From Erwinia sp. S63 (GTDB lineage Bacteria > Pseudomonadota > Gammaproteobacteria > Enterobacterales > Enterobacteriaceae), in NCBI RefSeq assembly GCF_016625195.1, contig NZ_JACVUP010000002.1, positions 282,711 to 346,710 of the forward strand: DNA of 64,000 bases, written 5' to 3'. Shown piece after piece: positions 29,057-39,774 of the stretch (position 1 is the first letter of the stretch; each line of letters starts with the position of its first letter). A program made the position numbers and the translations under genes. Under the pieces are notes generated by a model, which had not been told where the DNA came from, searched no databases, and saw only the letters and a program-made list of their open reading frames with translations.

Positions 29057-29839
29057 ATGATTCGTTCTTTATGGATCGCTAAAACCGGCCTTGACGCCCA
29101 GCAAACTAACATGGACGTCATTTCGAACAACCTCGCGAACGTTTCTACCAACGGGTTTAAACGTTCGCGTGCGGTGTTTGAAGATCTGATGTATCAGACA
29201 CTGCGTCAGCCGGGTACGCAGTCATCGGAACAGACCACATTACCTTCAGGCTTGCAGATCGGTACCGGTGTGCGTCCTGTGACCACCGAACGTCTGCACA
29301 CCCAGGGCAACCTGTCGCAGACCAGCAACTCAAAAGACGTGGCAATCAACGGTCAGGGTTATTTTGAAGTGCAGATGCCAGATGGTACCTCTTCGTATAC
29401 CCGTGACGGTTCATTCCAGGTGGATCAGAACGGTCAGCTGGTGACCAATGCCGGTTATCCGGTGCAGCCTGGGATCACTATCCCAGCAAACGCCACCAGC
29501 ATCACCATCTCGCGTGATGGTGTGGTGAGCGTGACGCAGCAGGGTCAGACCAACCCCGCGCAGGTGGGACAGCTGACGCTGAGCACCTTTATGAACGATG
29601 CCGGCCTCGATAGCCTGGGTGAAAACCTCTATCAGGAAACGCAGGCATCCGGTGCGGCCACGCAGAGTACGCCTGGTCAGAACGGTGCTGGCTTGCTCTA
29701 TCAGGGTTATGTTGAAACCTCTAACGTCAACGTGGCGGAAGAACTGGTAACGATGATCCAGACGCAGCGTGCTTACGAGATCAACAGCAAAGCGATCACC
29801 ACCTCTGATCAGATGCTGCAGAAGTTAACCCAGGTTTAA
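29057..29839 (+). CDS. flgG: Flagellar basal-body distal rod protein FlgG
   Basis: 260 residues, the same as E. coli. Distal rod subunit. [47 protein letters not shown] and [44 protein letters not shown] are almost invariant family segments. AAGGA precedes the ATG. Confidence 0.97.
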   Translation: MIRSLWIAKTGLDAQQTNMDVISNNLANVSTNGFKRSRAVFEDLMYQTLRQPGTQSSEQTTLPSGLQIGTGVRPVTTERLHTQGNLSQTSNSKDVAINGQGYFEVQMPDGTSSYTRDGSFQVDQNGQLVTNAGYPVQPGITIPANATSITISRDGVVSVTQQGQTNPAQVGQLTLSTFMNDAGLDSLGENLYQETQASGAATQSTPGQNGAGLLYQGYVETSNVNVAEELVTMIQTQRAYEINSKAITTSDQMLQKLTQV

Positions 29840-29903
29840 TCTGGGATCGTTGGGCCAGCTTGGGGCTGGCCTGATTAAGAACATGAAAAAAGGTCAGAAC
29901 TCC

Positions 29904-30614
29904 GTGGCGAAGCAAGTGATTCTCAAGCCTGGGCATTGGTTAGTAGCCACGCTACTACTGACACTTAACGGTTGTGCGCTGGTTCCGCGCACGCCACTGG
30001 TGCAGGGCGCAACAACGGCAGAACCCACGCCGTCCGCACCGCCAGTGGTGAACGGTTCCATTTTTCAGGGTGTGGCACCTTTGAACTACGGTTATCAGCC
30101 GCTGTTTGAGGATCGCCGTCCACGTAACATTGGTGACACTCTGACCATTACGCTGCAAGAAAACGTCAGCGCCAGCAAAAGCTCTTCCGCCAACGCCAGC
30201 CGCGATGGCAGCAACAGCTTTGGCGTGAGCACTGTGCCAACCGGCCTGAGCGGTCTGGTCGGCGCCGCCGGTGAGAAAGCCGGACTGGATGCCAATGGCA
30301 AAAATGACTTCGCAGGTAAAGGTGGCGCTACGGCTAATAACACCTTTACCGGCACCATCACCGTCACCGTGAATCAGGTGTTGTCCAACGGCAACCTGCG
30401 CGTGGTCGGTGAGAAACAGATCGAAATTAACCAGGGAACCGAATTCATTCGCTTCTCCGGTGTGGTTAACCCACGCACCATCAGCGCCAGCAACGCCGTG
30501 TTGTCAACGCAGGTGGCCGATGCACGTATTGAGTACGTCGGAAATGGCTATATCAATGAGGCGCAGACCATGGGCTGGTTCCAGCGTTTCTTCCTGAACG
30601 TCTCGCCGATGTAA
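29904..30614 (+). CDS. flgH: Flagellar L-ring protein FlgH (lipoprotein)
   Basis: An outer-membrane lipoprotein that forms the L ring around the rod (E. coli 232 aa). Signal peptide with lipobox LTLNGC, then [25 protein letters not shown] and [41 protein letters not shown]. It ends [17 protein letters not shown] take the GTG at 29904 (236 aa), which gives a signal peptide of normal length with AAGG about 10 bases upstream. An in-frame ATG at 29883 (243 aa) is equally possible. Confidence 0.94.
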   Translation: MAKQVILKPGHWLVATLLLTLNGCALVPRTPLVQGATTAEPTPSAPPVVNGSIFQGVAPLNYGYQPLFEDRRPRNIGDTLTITLQENVSASKSSSANASRDGSNSFGVSTVPTGLSGLVGAAGEKAGLDANGKNDFAGKGGATANNTFTGTITVTVNQVLSNGNLRVVGEKQIEINQGTEFIRFSGVVNPRTISASNAVLSTQVADARIEYVGNGYINEAQTMGWFQRFFLNVSPM

Positions 30615-30622
30615 TTGAGGTA

Positions 30623-31732
30623 ATGATGAAAATGAACACTCTGCTGCGTCTGAGCCTGAGCTTGCTGCTCGGTGTCAGCCTGATGGCCCATGCGGATCGC
30701 ATCCGCGATCTGACATCCGTGCAGGGCGTGCGCGACAACCAGTTGATTGGTTATGGCTTAGTGGTCGGTCTGGATGGCACCGGTGACCAGACCACACAAA
30801 CGCCGTTTACCACCCAGACTGTCAGCAACATGCTGTCACAGCTCGGCATCACCGTGCCGACCGGCACTAATATGCAGCTGAAAAACGTCGCTGCGGTCAT
30901 GGTCACCGCCAAACTGCCGACTTTCGCCCGTCAGGGACAAAACATCGACGTGGTGGTTTCTTCGCTCGGTAATGCCAAAAGTCTGCGTGGCGGTACGCTG
31001 TTAATGACGCCGATGAAAGGGGTCGATAACCAGGTGTACGCGCTGGCGCAGGGTAACATCCTCGTCGGTGGTGCGGGTGCATCAGCCGGCGGCAGCAGTG
31101 TGCAGGTGAACCAGCTTAACGGGGGTCGTATTACCGACGGTGCAACGGTGGAGCGTGAACTGCAAAGTAACTTTGGCAGCCAGAACACCATCAACCTGCA
31201 GCTGAATAATGAAGATTTCACCATGGCTCAGCGCATCGCTGATGCGATTAACAGCCGTGGCATGGGATCCGCTCAACCGCTGGATGCACGTACCGTGCAG
31301 ATTCGTGTTTCGCCGAACAACAGTTCGCAGGTGCGCTTGCTGGCCGAAATCCAGAACATTGACGTTTCCGTGCCTATCGAAGATGCCAAGGTCATCATCA
31401 ACTCGCGTACCGGTTCTGTGGTCATGAACCGCGAAGTCACACTGAACACTTGTGCTGTGGCACAGGGCAACCTGTCGGTGACGGTTAACCAACAGCAGAA
31501 CGTCAGCCAGCCGAACACGCCTTTTGCTGGTGGACAGACGGTCGCTACCACCCAGACGTCAATCGATTTACGTCAGAGCGGTGGCGCATTGCAGCATGTT
31601 AACTCCAGCGCCAATCTGAATAACGTCGTTCGTGCGCTGAATGCCCTGGGTGCGACACCAATTGAGCTGATGTCGATCTTACAATCGATGCAAACTGCAG
31701 GCTGCCTGCGTGCCAAACTGGAAATCATCTGA
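30623..31732 (+). CDS. flgI: Flagellar P-ring protein FlgI
   Basis: 369 residues with a cleavable signal peptide ([18 protein letters not shown], then [33 protein letters not shown]). It forms the periplasmic P ring. Two Cys near the C-terminal part (NTCAVAQ and [11 protein letters not shown]) correspond to the intramolecular disulfide of the E. coli protein, made by DsbA. Its TGA overlaps the flgJ ATG by one base. Confidence 0.97.
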   Translation: MMKMNTLLRLSLSLLLGVSLMAHADRIRDLTSVQGVRDNQLIGYGLVVGLDGTGDQTTQTPFTTQTVSNMLSQLGITVPTGTNMQLKNVAAVMVTAKLPTFARQGQNIDVVVSSLGNAKSLRGGTLLMTPMKGVDNQVYALAQGNILVGGAGASAGGSSVQVNQLNGGRITDGATVERELQSNFGSQNTINLQLNNEDFTMAQRIADAINSRGMGSAQPLDARTVQIRVSPNNSSQVRLLAEIQNIDVSVPIEDAKVIINSRTGSVVMNREVTLNTCAVAQGNLSVTVNQQQNVSQPNTPFAGGQTVATTQTSIDLRQSGGALQHVNSSANLNNVVRALNALGATPIELMSILQSMQTAGCLRAKLEII

Positions 31733-32673
31733 TGACCGATACGCAATCGCTGATGAATGCGGCCTATGACAGCCGCTCGTTGAACAACCTGAAGCGCGAA
31801 GCGGCGGCCGATCCAAAAGGGAAGGCGCTGCAGGTAGCAAAACAGGTTGAGGGGATGTTCGTACAGATGATGTTGAAAAGCATGCGTGAAGCCCTGCCGC
31901 AGGATGGCATCTTCAGTAGCGACTCAACGAAGATGTACACCTCGATGTACGATCAGCAAATTGCGCAGGAAATCGGTAAACGCGGGCTGGGGATGGCGGA
32001 TCTGATCGTCAAGCAGATGCAGCCCGCGCAGGAACCGGATGAAACCGCGGGCACTGTGCCGATGAAGCTGGATAACAGCTTCATCTATAGCAATCTGCCT
32101 TCCAACCAGCTGGAGCAGATGGTGCGCAAGGCCGTACCGCGCCTGCCGGTGTCGCCATCAAGTTTCCCAACGGATAGTAACGACTTTATTGCCCAGCTGT
32201 CCCAACCCGCGCAGGCCGCGAGTCAGCAGAGTGGTATTCCTCATCACCTGATTCTTGCTCAGGCTGCGCTGGAATCGGGCTGGGGTCAGCGCCAGATCCT
32301 GACGCGCGACGGCAAACCGAGCTTCAACGTGTTTGGCATTAAGGCGGGTGGAGACTGGAAAGGTGCAACCACCGACATCATGACCACCGAATATGAAGGT
32401 GGCGTGGCGAAGAAAGTGCGTGCCACTTTCCGCGTTTATGGTTCCTACATGGAAGCCCTCAGCGACTACGTCAAACTTCTGTCCAATAACCCGCGCTATG
32501 CCGCGGTCGCCAATGCCGCGACGCCGGAGCAGGGCGCACGTGCTTTGCAGGCGGCGGGTTATGCGACCGATCCGAAATATGCGCAGAAGTTAGTAGGAAT
32601 GATCCAGCAATTCAAAAACATGGGCGAAAAAGTGGTGAAGGCGTACAGCCAGGATATCACTGATTTGTTCTGA
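31732..32673 (+). CDS. flgJ: Flagellar rod cap / peptidoglycan hydrolase FlgJ
   Basis: 313 residues as in E. coli. The N-terminal rod-scaffolding domain (about 1-100) contains AKQVEGMFVQMMLKSMREALPQDGIFSS. The C-terminal GH73 glucosaminidase domain (about 150-310) has LILAQAALESGWGQRQILTRDGKPSFNVFGIKAGGDWKG, with the catalytic Glu in ESGWG, and ATFRVYGSYMEALSDYV. It opens the peptidoglycan for the growing rod. The linker between the domains is Pro/Ser-rich. Confidence 0.96.
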   Translation: MTDTQSLMNAAYDSRSLNNLKREAAADPKGKALQVAKQVEGMFVQMMLKSMREALPQDGIFSSDSTKMYTSMYDQQIAQEIGKRGLGMADLIVKQMQPAQEPDETAGTVPMKLDNSFIYSNLPSNQLEQMVRKAVPRLPVSPSSFPTDSNDFIAQLSQPAQAASQQSGIPHHLILAQAALESGWGQRQILTRDGKPSFNVFGIKAGGDWKGATTDIMTTEYEGGVAKKVRATFRVYGSYMEALSDYVKLLSNNPRYAAVANAATPEQGARALQAAGYATDPKYAQKLVGMIQQFKNMGEKVVKAYSQDITDLF

Positions 32674-32682
32674 TTTTTTACC

Positions 32683-32709
32683 TCAAGTTTCACTTAAGCA
32701 CGCCGATAA
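32683..32709 (+). promoter_or_regulatory. Sigma-28 (FliA) class 3 promoter of flgKL
   Basis: TCAA, a 15-base spacer and GCCGATAA: the -10-type element is a perfect match to the FliA consensus and the -35-type element has one mismatch. It lies 82-108 bases before flgK, with a 7-bp hairpin (32721-32740) in the leader. Confidence 0.9.
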
Positions 32710-32791
32710 CCATCATAAGCTGCGGGCGCTTTAGCCCGCACAATCGCACTGATGACTGCCAGCCCGGTTAACGGGAAATAAAGGAACCGAG

Positions 32792-34435
32792 ATGTCCAGC
32801 ATAATTAACTCAGCGATGAGTGGGCTGAGCGCCGCACAGGCCGCATTAAGCACCACCAGTAACAACATCAGCAACTACACGGTAGCGGGTTACTCGCGTC
32901 AGACCATCTTGCTGAACCAGGCAAACAGTACCTTATCGGGCAACAGCTATTACGGTAATGGTGTGAACGTTACTGGCGTGCAGCGCGAATATGATGAGTT
33001 CATCACTGCCCAGTTGCGTGGCTCCAGCGCGAACTACAGCGCGGTAAACACGCAGTATAACCAGATTTCTAATATCGATGACCTGCTGTCTACGTCGACC
33101 ACCAGCCTGTCGAGCTCGATTCAGAGCTTCTTCACTAACGTGTCGAACGTGGTGAGCAATGCGGACGATCCGTCAGCACGTCAGTCGATGCTGAGTTATG
33201 CGCAAGGGCTGGTCAATCAGTTCCAGACTACCGCGCAATATCTCACTAACATGCAAAACAGCGTCAATACGGATGTTTCATCCAACGTTGATCAGATTAA
33301 TACTTACACCAGTCAGATTGCCGACCTCAACACGCAAATTGCCAAGCTCACCACGGCTGGCAGCGCGCCAAATGATCTTCTGGATAAACGCGATCAGTTA
33401 GTCAACAACCTGAACAATATTGTGGGCGTTAGCGTGTCACAGCAAGATGGCAGCTATATCGTGACCATGGGAAGCACGACACTGGTAAACGGTAAAAACA
33501 CCACGCAGCTGGTGGCGATGCCATCAAGCAGCGATCCTTCGCGCACCACGGTAGGATATGTAGATAAGACTGCGGGCAACGTTGAAATCCCGGAGAAAAC
33601 CTTAACCACCGGCTCGTTAGGCGGCTTACTGGCTTTCCGTACGCAAGATCTGGATACCGCTCAGAACCAGCTGGGTCAGCTGGCTGCCGCATTCACCACC
33701 AGTTTCAACGCCGTGCAAACTACGGGCTATGACAGCAATGGCGATCTGGGCTCGAAATTCTTTAATATCGGCAGCCCGACGGTATTGAGCAATACCAAAA
33801 ACACCGGCACGGCGGAAGTCACTGCAGCATGGTCCGACAGCAGTGCGTTGAAAGCGTCGAATTACACTGTGAGCTACGACGGCACCAACTGGTCGGTCAC
33901 ACGCATGTCTGACAATGTAAAAGTCACGCCGACGAAAGGTACTGATGCCGATGGCAATACCACCTTGAGCTTCGATGGCCTTGACCTGACCGTTAGCGGT
34001 ACAGCCCAGGCTAAAGACAGCTTCCTGGTGAAACCGGTGCAGAACGTCATCGGCGGGATGTCCGTCGCGATCACGGATGAGTCGCAGATTGCGGCTGCAT
34101 CGTCTGCCACCAGCGGCGAAAGTGATAACACCAACGCGCAAAAAATGCTGGCGCTGCAGGATGCGAATCTGGTTAACGGCAATGCCACACTGGCACAAGC
34201 CTACGCCACTATCGTCAGCACCGTGGGCAACAAAACTAGCTCATTAGAGACGGCCAGCACCACTCAGGAAAATGTGGTCACGCAGCTTACGGACCGTCAG
34301 CAATCGGTTTCCGGCGTCAACCTCGATGAAGAGTACGCCAACCTGACCAAGTATCAGCAATTTTACATGGCCAATGCGCAGGTACTGCAAACCGCAAGTA
34401 CCATTTTTAATGCGCTGATGGATATCCGCGGCTAA
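32792..34435 (+). CDS. flgK: Flagellar hook-filament junction protein FlgK
   Basis: 547 residues, as in E. coli (547). First junction ring between hook and filament. Core motifs: SIINSAMSGLSAAQAALSTTSNNISNYTVAGYSRQTILLNQAN at the N-terminus and GVNLDEEYANLTKYQQFYMANAQVLQTASTIFNALMDIRG at the C-terminus. The chaperone is FlgN. It is read from its own sigma-28 promoter and followed by flgL after 21 bases. Confidence 0.97.
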   Translation: MSSIINSAMSGLSAAQAALSTTSNNISNYTVAGYSRQTILLNQANSTLSGNSYYGNGVNVTGVQREYDEFITAQLRGSSANYSAVNTQYNQISNIDDLLSTSTTSLSSSIQSFFTNVSNVVSNADDPSARQSMLSYAQGLVNQFQTTAQYLTNMQNSVNTDVSSNVDQINTYTSQIADLNTQIAKLTTAGSAPNDLLDKRDQLVNNLNNIVGVSVSQQDGSYIVTMGSTTLVNGKNTTQLVAMPSSSDPSRTTVGYVDKTAGNVEIPEKTLTTGSLGGLLAFRTQDLDTAQNQLGQLAAAFTTSFNAVQTTGYDSNGDLGSKFFNIGSPTVLSNTKNTGTAEVTAAWSDSSALKASNYTVSYDGTNWSVTRMSDNVKVTPTKGTDADGNTTLSFDGLDLTVSGTAQAKDSFLVKPVQNVIGGMSVAITDESQIAAASSATSGESDNTNAQKMLALQDANLVNGNATLAQAYATIVSTVGNKTSSLETASTTQENVVTQLTDRQQSVSGVNLDEEYANLTKYQQFYMANAQVLQTASTIFNALMDIRG

Positions 34436-34456
34436 GTCATCATAGGATAAAAAACC

Positions 34457-35419
34457 ATGCGTTTAAGTACTAACATGATTTTCGACCAGCAGGTGCGCGG
34501 CATTACCGGCTCGCAATCTTCCTGGTTAAAAGTAGGGCAGCAACTGTCGAGTGGCCTGCGTGTGAATAACCCTTCCGATGACCCTATCGCGGCGGCGAGT
34601 TCGGTTGTGCTGGCACAGTCGCAGGCAAAAAGCAGCCAATATGCCACCGCGCGTACATTTGCTAACCAGAGTTTGTCGTTAGAAGAAAATACCCTGAAGG
34701 GCGTGACGTCAGCCATTCAGGATGCACAGACCACCATCGTCAATGCTTCAACCGGTACGCTCAGTGACGATGACCGAGCTTCATTAGCGACACAGTTGCA
34801 GGGCTTGCGCGATCAGTTGCTCGGATTGGCAAACAGCCAGGATGCTAATGGCCGCTATATCTTTGCGGGCTACAAAACCGAAGCTGAACCATTCAGTGAT
34901 ACTGGAACGGGTGTCACCTACGTCGGTGGCAGCGATGCTATTAGCCAGAAAGTCAGTGACAGCCGTACCATGACGGTGGGTAACACCGGCGATTCAGTGT
35001 TTATGTCGATCACCAGCAATGCGAAAGCTGAGCCGAATGGCGGCACCAGTGAAAAAAATCTGTTTAATATGCTGGATAGCGCCATCGCTGCACTGAAAGT
35101 ACCGCAAGATGATGCTGATGATGCCACTAAACAGACATTCCAGGATGCGATGGATAAGACCAACCGTGGTTTGAGCAACTCCCTCAATAACGTGTTGTCA
35201 GTGCGTTCTGCAGTCGGCATCAAAATGGATGAAGTGGATACGCTGGATGCACAAGGCGATACCAATGACACCATTATGGCTACCCAGATGAGTAACCTGG
35301 TCGAGGTTGATTACACCTCTGCTATCTCAAGCTACACCATGCAGCAGACTGCGCTGCAAGCGTCTTACAAGACCTTCACTGATATGTCGAAGATGTCGCT
35401 GTTCCAGCTGAATTCATAA
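34457..35419 (+). CDS. flgL: Flagellar hook-filament junction protein FlgL
   Basis: 320 residues (E. coli 317). Second junction protein, flagellin-like. RLSTNMIFDQQVRGITGSQSSWLKVGQQLSSGLRVNNPSDDPIAAA is the conserved N-terminal coiled-coil segment, and VEVDYTSAISSYTMQQTALQASYKTFTDMSKMSLFQLNS the C-terminal one. It closes the flg cluster; a terminator follows about 50 bases later. Confidence 0.96.
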   Translation: MRLSTNMIFDQQVRGITGSQSSWLKVGQQLSSGLRVNNPSDDPIAAASSVVLAQSQAKSSQYATARTFANQSLSLEENTLKGVTSAIQDAQTTIVNASTGTLSDDDRASLATQLQGLRDQLLGLANSQDANGRYIFAGYKTEAEPFSDTGTGVTYVGGSDAISQKVSDSRTMTVGNTGDSVFMSITSNAKAEPNGGTSEKNLFNMLDSAIAALKVPQDDADDATKQTFQDAMDKTNRGLSNSLNNVLSVRSAVGIKMDEVDTLDAQGDTNDTIMATQMSNLVEVDYTSAISSYTMQQTALQASYKTFTDMSKMSLFQLNS

Positions 35420-35468
35420 TATCTGACCTGAAAATTTGAGCGTGCTTAAACCGGGCGCGCTTAGTTTC

Positions 35469-35502
35469 TCCCACTGCCTTTCGGGGCCGTGGGATTTTTT
35501 TT
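35469..35502 (+). terminator. Intrinsic terminator of flgKL
   Basis: TCCCAC ... GTGGGA with an inner GCC/GGC pairing is followed by eight T. It lies 49 bases after the flgL stop. Confidence 0.88.
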
Positions 35503-35561
35503 GCCCGCTCGATGGCGATGTCATTTCTTGACCGCGCCATCCTTGATGGCTATGCCAGAAC

Positions 35562-35622
35562 AATCCATCAATCCATCAATCCATCAATCCATCAATCCAT
35601 CAATCCATCAACCCATCAACCC
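35562..35622 (+). repeat. Tandem octamer repeat (AATCCATC)n
   Basis: Six perfect AATCCATC copies in a row (35562-35609), one degenerate copy AACCCATC and a partial AACCC. The array lies between the flgL terminator and the rne terminator, in a 299-base gene-free gap. It is in no coding frame I can support. Being in non-coding DNA between two convergent terminators, it is probably a neutral slippage tract. Confidence 0.95.
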
Positions 35623-35663
35623 TTATGCGACTTTGCAGAGAGATGAGCGGGTAAATCGCAGGC

Positions 35664-35691
35664 AATAAAAAACCCCGAACCAGTCGGGGTT
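35664..35691 (-). terminator. Intrinsic terminator of rne
   Basis: AACCCCGA, 5-base loop and TCGGGGTT are followed by TTTT on the minus strand, about 30 bases beyond the rne stop. Confidence 0.9.
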
Positions 35692-35718
35692 TTGTTAGCG
35701 CTAATTAGCGACTAGGGC

Positions 35719-38700
35719 TTAAACGCTTTCCGGGCGCGTTGCCGGTGCGGTTGCCTGATGAGTGGCACTATGGCCGCCCGCAGAACCACGACCTTCGAAG
35801 TCAAACGGTGGGCGAACCCAATCGCTATGACGAACGGCTTCTGGCTCCCATGCCGGGGCAGGTGCTTTGGTCATCGGCGCAGTCGCGTGATGCTTCCAGC
35901 GGGTCTCAACATTGCTCACTGAGGTATCACGTGCAGCAACAGGGGCATGCGGTTCAGTGACTGGTGCAGCAGGCGCTTCAGCAGCCACTGGCGCAGTCAG
36001 CACTTCTTCCACTTGCGCTGCAACAGCAGGTTCAACTTCAGCGGGTGCTTGCTCAGCCGCAGCGACTGCTTCACTGACCTGCGGCGCAGCAGGCTCAACG
36101 GCAGCTTCCACTGCAGCAGCAGGTGCCGCTTCAGCCGATGCCTCTGCAATAGCTGGAACAGATGCCTCTGCAATAGCTGGAACAGATGCCTCTTCAACCG
36201 CTGGAACGACTTGAGCCACTGCATCAGTAGCGGCAGGAACTGATTCAGCCGGAACATCTGCAGCTTCAGTTGCGGTTACGATTTCAGCCGGCGCAGTTGT
36301 CACTTCATCAGCCGGTACGGCTTCAGCAGCGGTTTCTTGCGCAGTCTGCTCAACAGCAGCAGAAATCACAGCAGGCTCTTCGTTGACCGGTGCAGCGACA
36401 GGCGTCAGATCATCGGTGTTCACCACTGGCACTTCAGTGTGTGCCTGCGGCTCAGAATGATGAACCGCTTCTTGCGCAGTTGGCTGAGCAACGTATTCTG
36501 CTGCTGCCGCAACCGGCAGTGCATCCGCTTCATCGGTATGTTGATAGCTATAATCAGGCATTTCGTTCAGCGCTTCCTGAGAGGAGAACTGATCGTGGGT
36601 CTGGGCAACCGGGTAGGTAATCCAGACTTTACCTGAAGCCATCTCTGGCGAAGCTGCAGCCGATTCCAGTGGCATCGCAGATTGCGTTGGGTAACGCTCA
36701 TCACGATAGCGACGACGACGTTGACCGCTGACGCGCAGATGACGAGGTGAACGACGTGAACGGCGCGGCATATTGGCGCTATCACGGTTCTCGTTATCAT
36801 CCTGTTCGTCCTGAGCAACGTCAGATTGCTCATTGAACGCAGTGCGCTGTGCGTTTTCCAACACCGCTTCAGTGGCTGCAGGCGTTGGTATTGCCGCTGC
36901 AACTTCAGTCGTGTCACCGACACGTACACGTTGGTTAAGCTGACGCGGTTTGCGACGCGGCATAACCTGCACACGTTCTTCTTCCTGCGCAACATTTTCA
37001 TCAACGATATCGGTCTGAACTACGGTCTCAGCGACTTTTTGATCCTGCTGCTGATTGCGTTTCTCATCCTGACGACGACGCTGGCGTTCAGCACGCTGTT
37101 CGCGACGTTGTTGCTGTTGTTCATCACGCTGCTGCAGTTGCTCATCGGTCAGCGCTGGACGTTCACCGCGAGGTTCGTTCTGACGCTTGTTACGACGATT
37201 GTCCTGATTGTCACGCGGTTCGCGGGCTTCACGTGGTTCACGCGATTCGCGTGGCTCACGCGCTTCACGAGATTCACGTGGTTCACGGCCTTCGCGACCC
37301 TGAGCATTTTCACCATTGCGAGGAGTGCGATCGCGACGATTATTGCTGCGGCGGTTATTACGGCGATCACCACGTTGCTGATTGTTTTCACTTTCAGCAG
37401 CTTTCTCTTCTGGCTTAGCTTCAACCGGTGCAGCAGCAGGCGCGTCGCCAGCAAACAGTTTCTTCAATCCACCTAACAGGCGAGCAACAAAGCCAGTGCT
37501 GGCAACCGCAGGCGCGGCGGCAGCGGCTGGTTTCGCATCAGCTTTAACCACAGAAGGAATGTCTTTTTCCACTTCAACCGGTGCAGGCGGCGCATCCGGC
37601 ATCACAAAGGCGGCCAGTGCTGGCTGCTCAGGGCGACGACGTTCAGCGTGCTCTTCTTCAGAAGGCAGCGCCATTTCGGCTTCGTGCAGCTTCGGCAGGT
37701 GATAAGACAGGGTCTGCGTTTCTTCGCCTTTGCGCACGCGCAGTACGGAGTAGTGCGGGGTTTCCATCTGATCGTTTGGCACGATGATGGCACGCACGCC
37801 ACCCTGGCGTTTCTCGATCGCGCTCACTGCATCACGTTTTTCGTTCAGCAGGTAAGAGGCGACAGGCACAGGCACAATGGCATGCACTTCTTTGGTGTTG
37901 TCTTTCAGCGCTTCTTCTTCAATCAGACGCAAGATAGACAGGGACAGCGATTCGTTATCACGGATGGTGCCGGTACCGCTACAGCGTGGGCACACGTGAT
38001 GGCTGGATTCACCCAATGATGGGCTAAGACGCTGACGCGACATTTCCAGCAGGCCGAAGCGCGAAATGTGGCTGATTTGAATGCGTGCACGATCCTGACG
38101 TACCGCTTCACGCAGACGGTTTTCTACCGCGCGCTGGTGACGAACAGGAGTCATGTCGATGAAGTCGATAACGATCAAGCCGCCGAGGTCACGCAGGCGT
38201 AACTGACGGGCGATTTCATCAGCCGCTTCGAGGTTGGTATTAAATGCCGTTTCTTCGATGTCACCACCGCGTGTTGCACGGGCGGAGTTGATATCGATCG
38301 CGGTCAGCGCTTCGGTGCTGTCAATTACAATCGAACCACCGGAAGGCAAGCGCACTTCACGCTGGAAAGCGGATTCAATTTGCGATTCGATTTGGTAGTG
38401 GCTGAACAGCGGAATTTCACCGGTGTACAGTTTGATTTTGCTGCTGAAGTCCGGACGACCGAGTGCAGCAATGTGCTGACGCGCCAGTTCCAAAACTTTT
38501 GGGTTATCGATAAGAATCTCACCGATATCCTGACGCAGGTAGTCGCGGAAGGCACGCACAATCACGTTACTTTCCTGATGGATCAGGAACGGGGCTGGGC
38601 GGTTTTCAGCGGCTTTTTTGATCGCTTCCCAGTGCTTCAAGCGGAAGCTCAGGTCCCACTGCAGGGATTCGGCAGATTTGCCAACGCCTGCGGTGCGCAC

Positions 38701-39201
38701 GATCAAACCCATACCGTCTGGCAGTTCCAGCGCGGACAGGGCTTCTTTCAGCTCGGTACGATCGTCACCTTCAATACGGCGAGAGATGCCGCCCGCACGC
38801 GGGTTGTTCGGCATCAGAACTAAATAGCTACCGGCTAGCGAAATGAAGGTGGTGAGTGCAGCACCTTTATTTCCGCGTTCCTCTTTATCGATTTGAACGA
38901 TAACTTCCTGACCTTCACGCAACACCTCTTTGATGTTTGGACGGCCGTGTGCGTTGTAATTAGCAGGGAAGTATTCGCGGGAAATTTCTTTCAGAGGGAG
39001 GAAACCGTGACGTTCAGCACCGTAATCGACAAATGCCGCTTCGAGGCTGGGTTCAACACGGGTGATTTTACCTTTGTAGATATTGGCTTTTTTCTGCTCG
39101 TGTCCTGGGCTTTCGATATCCAGATCGTACAGACGTTGGCCGTCAACTAGGGCAACGCGCAACTCTTCCTGCTGAGATGCGTTAATTAACATTCTTTTCA
39201 T
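35719..39201 (-). CDS. rne: Ribonuclease E
   Basis: 1160 residues, about 100 more than E. coli RNase E (1061). The catalytic half (1-529) is highly conserved: S1 domain from about residue 35 ([31 protein letters not shown]), [17 protein letters not shown] and [11 protein letters not shown] with the two metal-binding Asp, and CPRCSGTG with the Zn-link Cys pair. The C-terminal half is disordered: an Arg-rich RNA-binding stretch ([25 protein letters not shown]), a [22 protein letters not shown] stretch, then an Ala/Val/Glu/Pro-rich region, and a conserved end ([24 protein letters not shown]) where PNPase binds in E. coli. It is the scaffold of the mRNA degradosome at the inner membrane. Confidence 0.97.
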   Translation of the reverse strand: MKRMLINASQQEELRVALVDGQRLYDLDIESPGHEQKKANIYKGKITRVEPSLEAAFVDYGAERHGFLPLKEISREYFPANYNAHGRPNIKEVLREGQEVIVQIDKEERGNKGAALTTFISLAGSYLVLMPNNPRAGGISRRIEGDDRTELKEALSALELPDGMGLIVRTAGVGKSAESLQWDLSFRLKHWEAIKKAAENRPAPFLIHQESNVIVRAFRDYLRQDIGEILIDNPKVLELARQHIAALGRPDFSSKIKLYTGEIPLFSHYQIESQIESAFQREVRLPSGGSIVIDSTEALTAIDINSARATRGGDIEETAFNTNLEAADEIARQLRLRDLGGLIVIDFIDMTPVRHQRAVENRLREAVRQDRARIQISHISRFGLLEMSRQRLSPSLGESSHHVCPRCSGTGTIRDNESLSLSILRLIEEEALKDNTKEVHAIVPVPVASYLLNEKRDAVSAIEKRQGGVRAIIVPNDQMETPHYSVLRVRKGEETQTLSYHLPKLHEAEMALPSEEEHAERRRPEQPALAAFVMPDAPPAPVEVEKDIPSVVKADAKPAAAAAPAVASTGFVARLLGGLKKLFAGDAPAAAPVEAKPEEKAAESENNQQRGDRRNNRRSNNRRDRTPRNGENAQGREGREPRESREAREPRESREPREAREPRDNQDNRRNKRQNEPRGERPALTDEQLQQRDEQQQQRREQRAERQRRRQDEKRNQQQDQKVAETVVQTDIVDENVAQEEERVQVMPRRKPRQLNQRVRVGDTTEVAAAIPTPAATEAVLENAQRTAFNEQSDVAQDEQDDNENRDSANMPRRSRRSPRHLRVSGQRRRRYRDERYPTQSAMPLESAAASPEMASGKVWITYPVAQTHDQFSSQEALNEMPDYSYQHTDEADALPVAAAAEYVAQPTAQEAVHHSEPQAHTEVPVVNTDDLTPVAAPVNEEPAVISAAVEQTAQETAAEAVPADEVTTAPAEIVTATEAADVPAESVPAATDAVAQVVPAVEEASVPAIAEASVPAIAEASAEAAPAAAVEAAVEPAAPQVSEAVAAAEQAPAEVEPAVAAQVEEVLTAPVAAEAPAAPVTEPHAPVAARDTSVSNVETRWKHHATAPMTKAPAPAWEPEAVRHSDWVRPPFDFEGRGSAGGHSATHQATAPATRPESV
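36137..36208. repeat. Three 24-bp direct repeats inside the rne tail
   Basis: Two identical 24-bp units (36137-36160 and 36161-36184) and a third degenerate unit (36185-36208). They encode the repeated peptide EASVPAIA in the Ala-rich C-terminal region of RNase E. The unit length keeps the frame, so copy changes would only alter tail length. Confidence 0.95.
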
Positions 39202-39774
39202 CGTGACTTACTCGTTATTCTCACATGAGTGATGTAGCTGCGGGCATCGTTACCCTGGACGAGAATCAACCGATGGCCCCGTGTCTTAATGCACTGACGT
39301 CAACCTCACGGCTGTCGGCGGCTAAAGGGGCGCAAATCTTGTCGGTGGCCTGTTTTTCATAAGGAAAAACAGCGCCTGAAGGTGGAATAGCTATAGAAAA
39401 TTCAGAAATCCACACATCCTAGTCTGTCGTCCAGGCTGCAACCCGCAGCCCGCTAAGTGCCTGATTTAACATTACGTCTTACGCCATTGCTGCGTGTCCG
39501 TTCAATCCGGCAAAATGACTTATTTCGCTCTTTTTTCCTGCCTGAATTTTTCCAGGGCAGAAACCCCTGCATTATTCCATTGCTCACTCACATATAGCAA
39601 GGCGACTTTTGCCGAGCTGTGAAGTTTGTGCATCCTTAACCTGTTCATTTGCAGGGCTAAACATCGCATCGGTGAAAAAGTCATCATTATGACCTTTTGC
39701 CGGCGCGACAAAGAGAGAGTTAAGCACAGAAAAAGGGGTGGCGCTATCCAGGGACACTATTTAGAATCGCCGCC
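39202..39774. promoter_or_regulatory. rne 5' leader and divergent rne/rluC control region
   Basis: 573 bases without a credible gene. In E. coli rne has a 361-base 5' UTR through which RNase E lowers its own mRNA level, and a similar length fits here. On the minus strand the region contains several hairpins, for example TGTTTTTC / GAAAAACA at 39351-39371 with a 5-base loop. The rne start is preceded by AACGAGTAAGTCACG, a modest ribosome binding site. The bases nearest 39774 hold the rluC promoter. The exact hairpins cannot be assigned to the E. coli ones without folding and alignment. Confidence 0.6.

Noticed and set aside
35562..35622. Possible CRISPR array
   Set aside because: The units are 8 bases long with no spacers, and no cas genes are present; it is a simple tandem repeat.
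36826..37476. Plus-strand frame of 216 codons opposite the Arg-rich part of rne
   Set aside because: It is hydrophobic and repetitive only because it is the complement of CGT/GAA-rich codons of the RNase E tail; no start signal supports it.
39520..39711. Small minus-strand frame (63 codons) in the rne/rluC gap
   Set aside because: It lies in or near the expected rne leader and promoter region, lacks a good ribosome binding site and shows no known motif.
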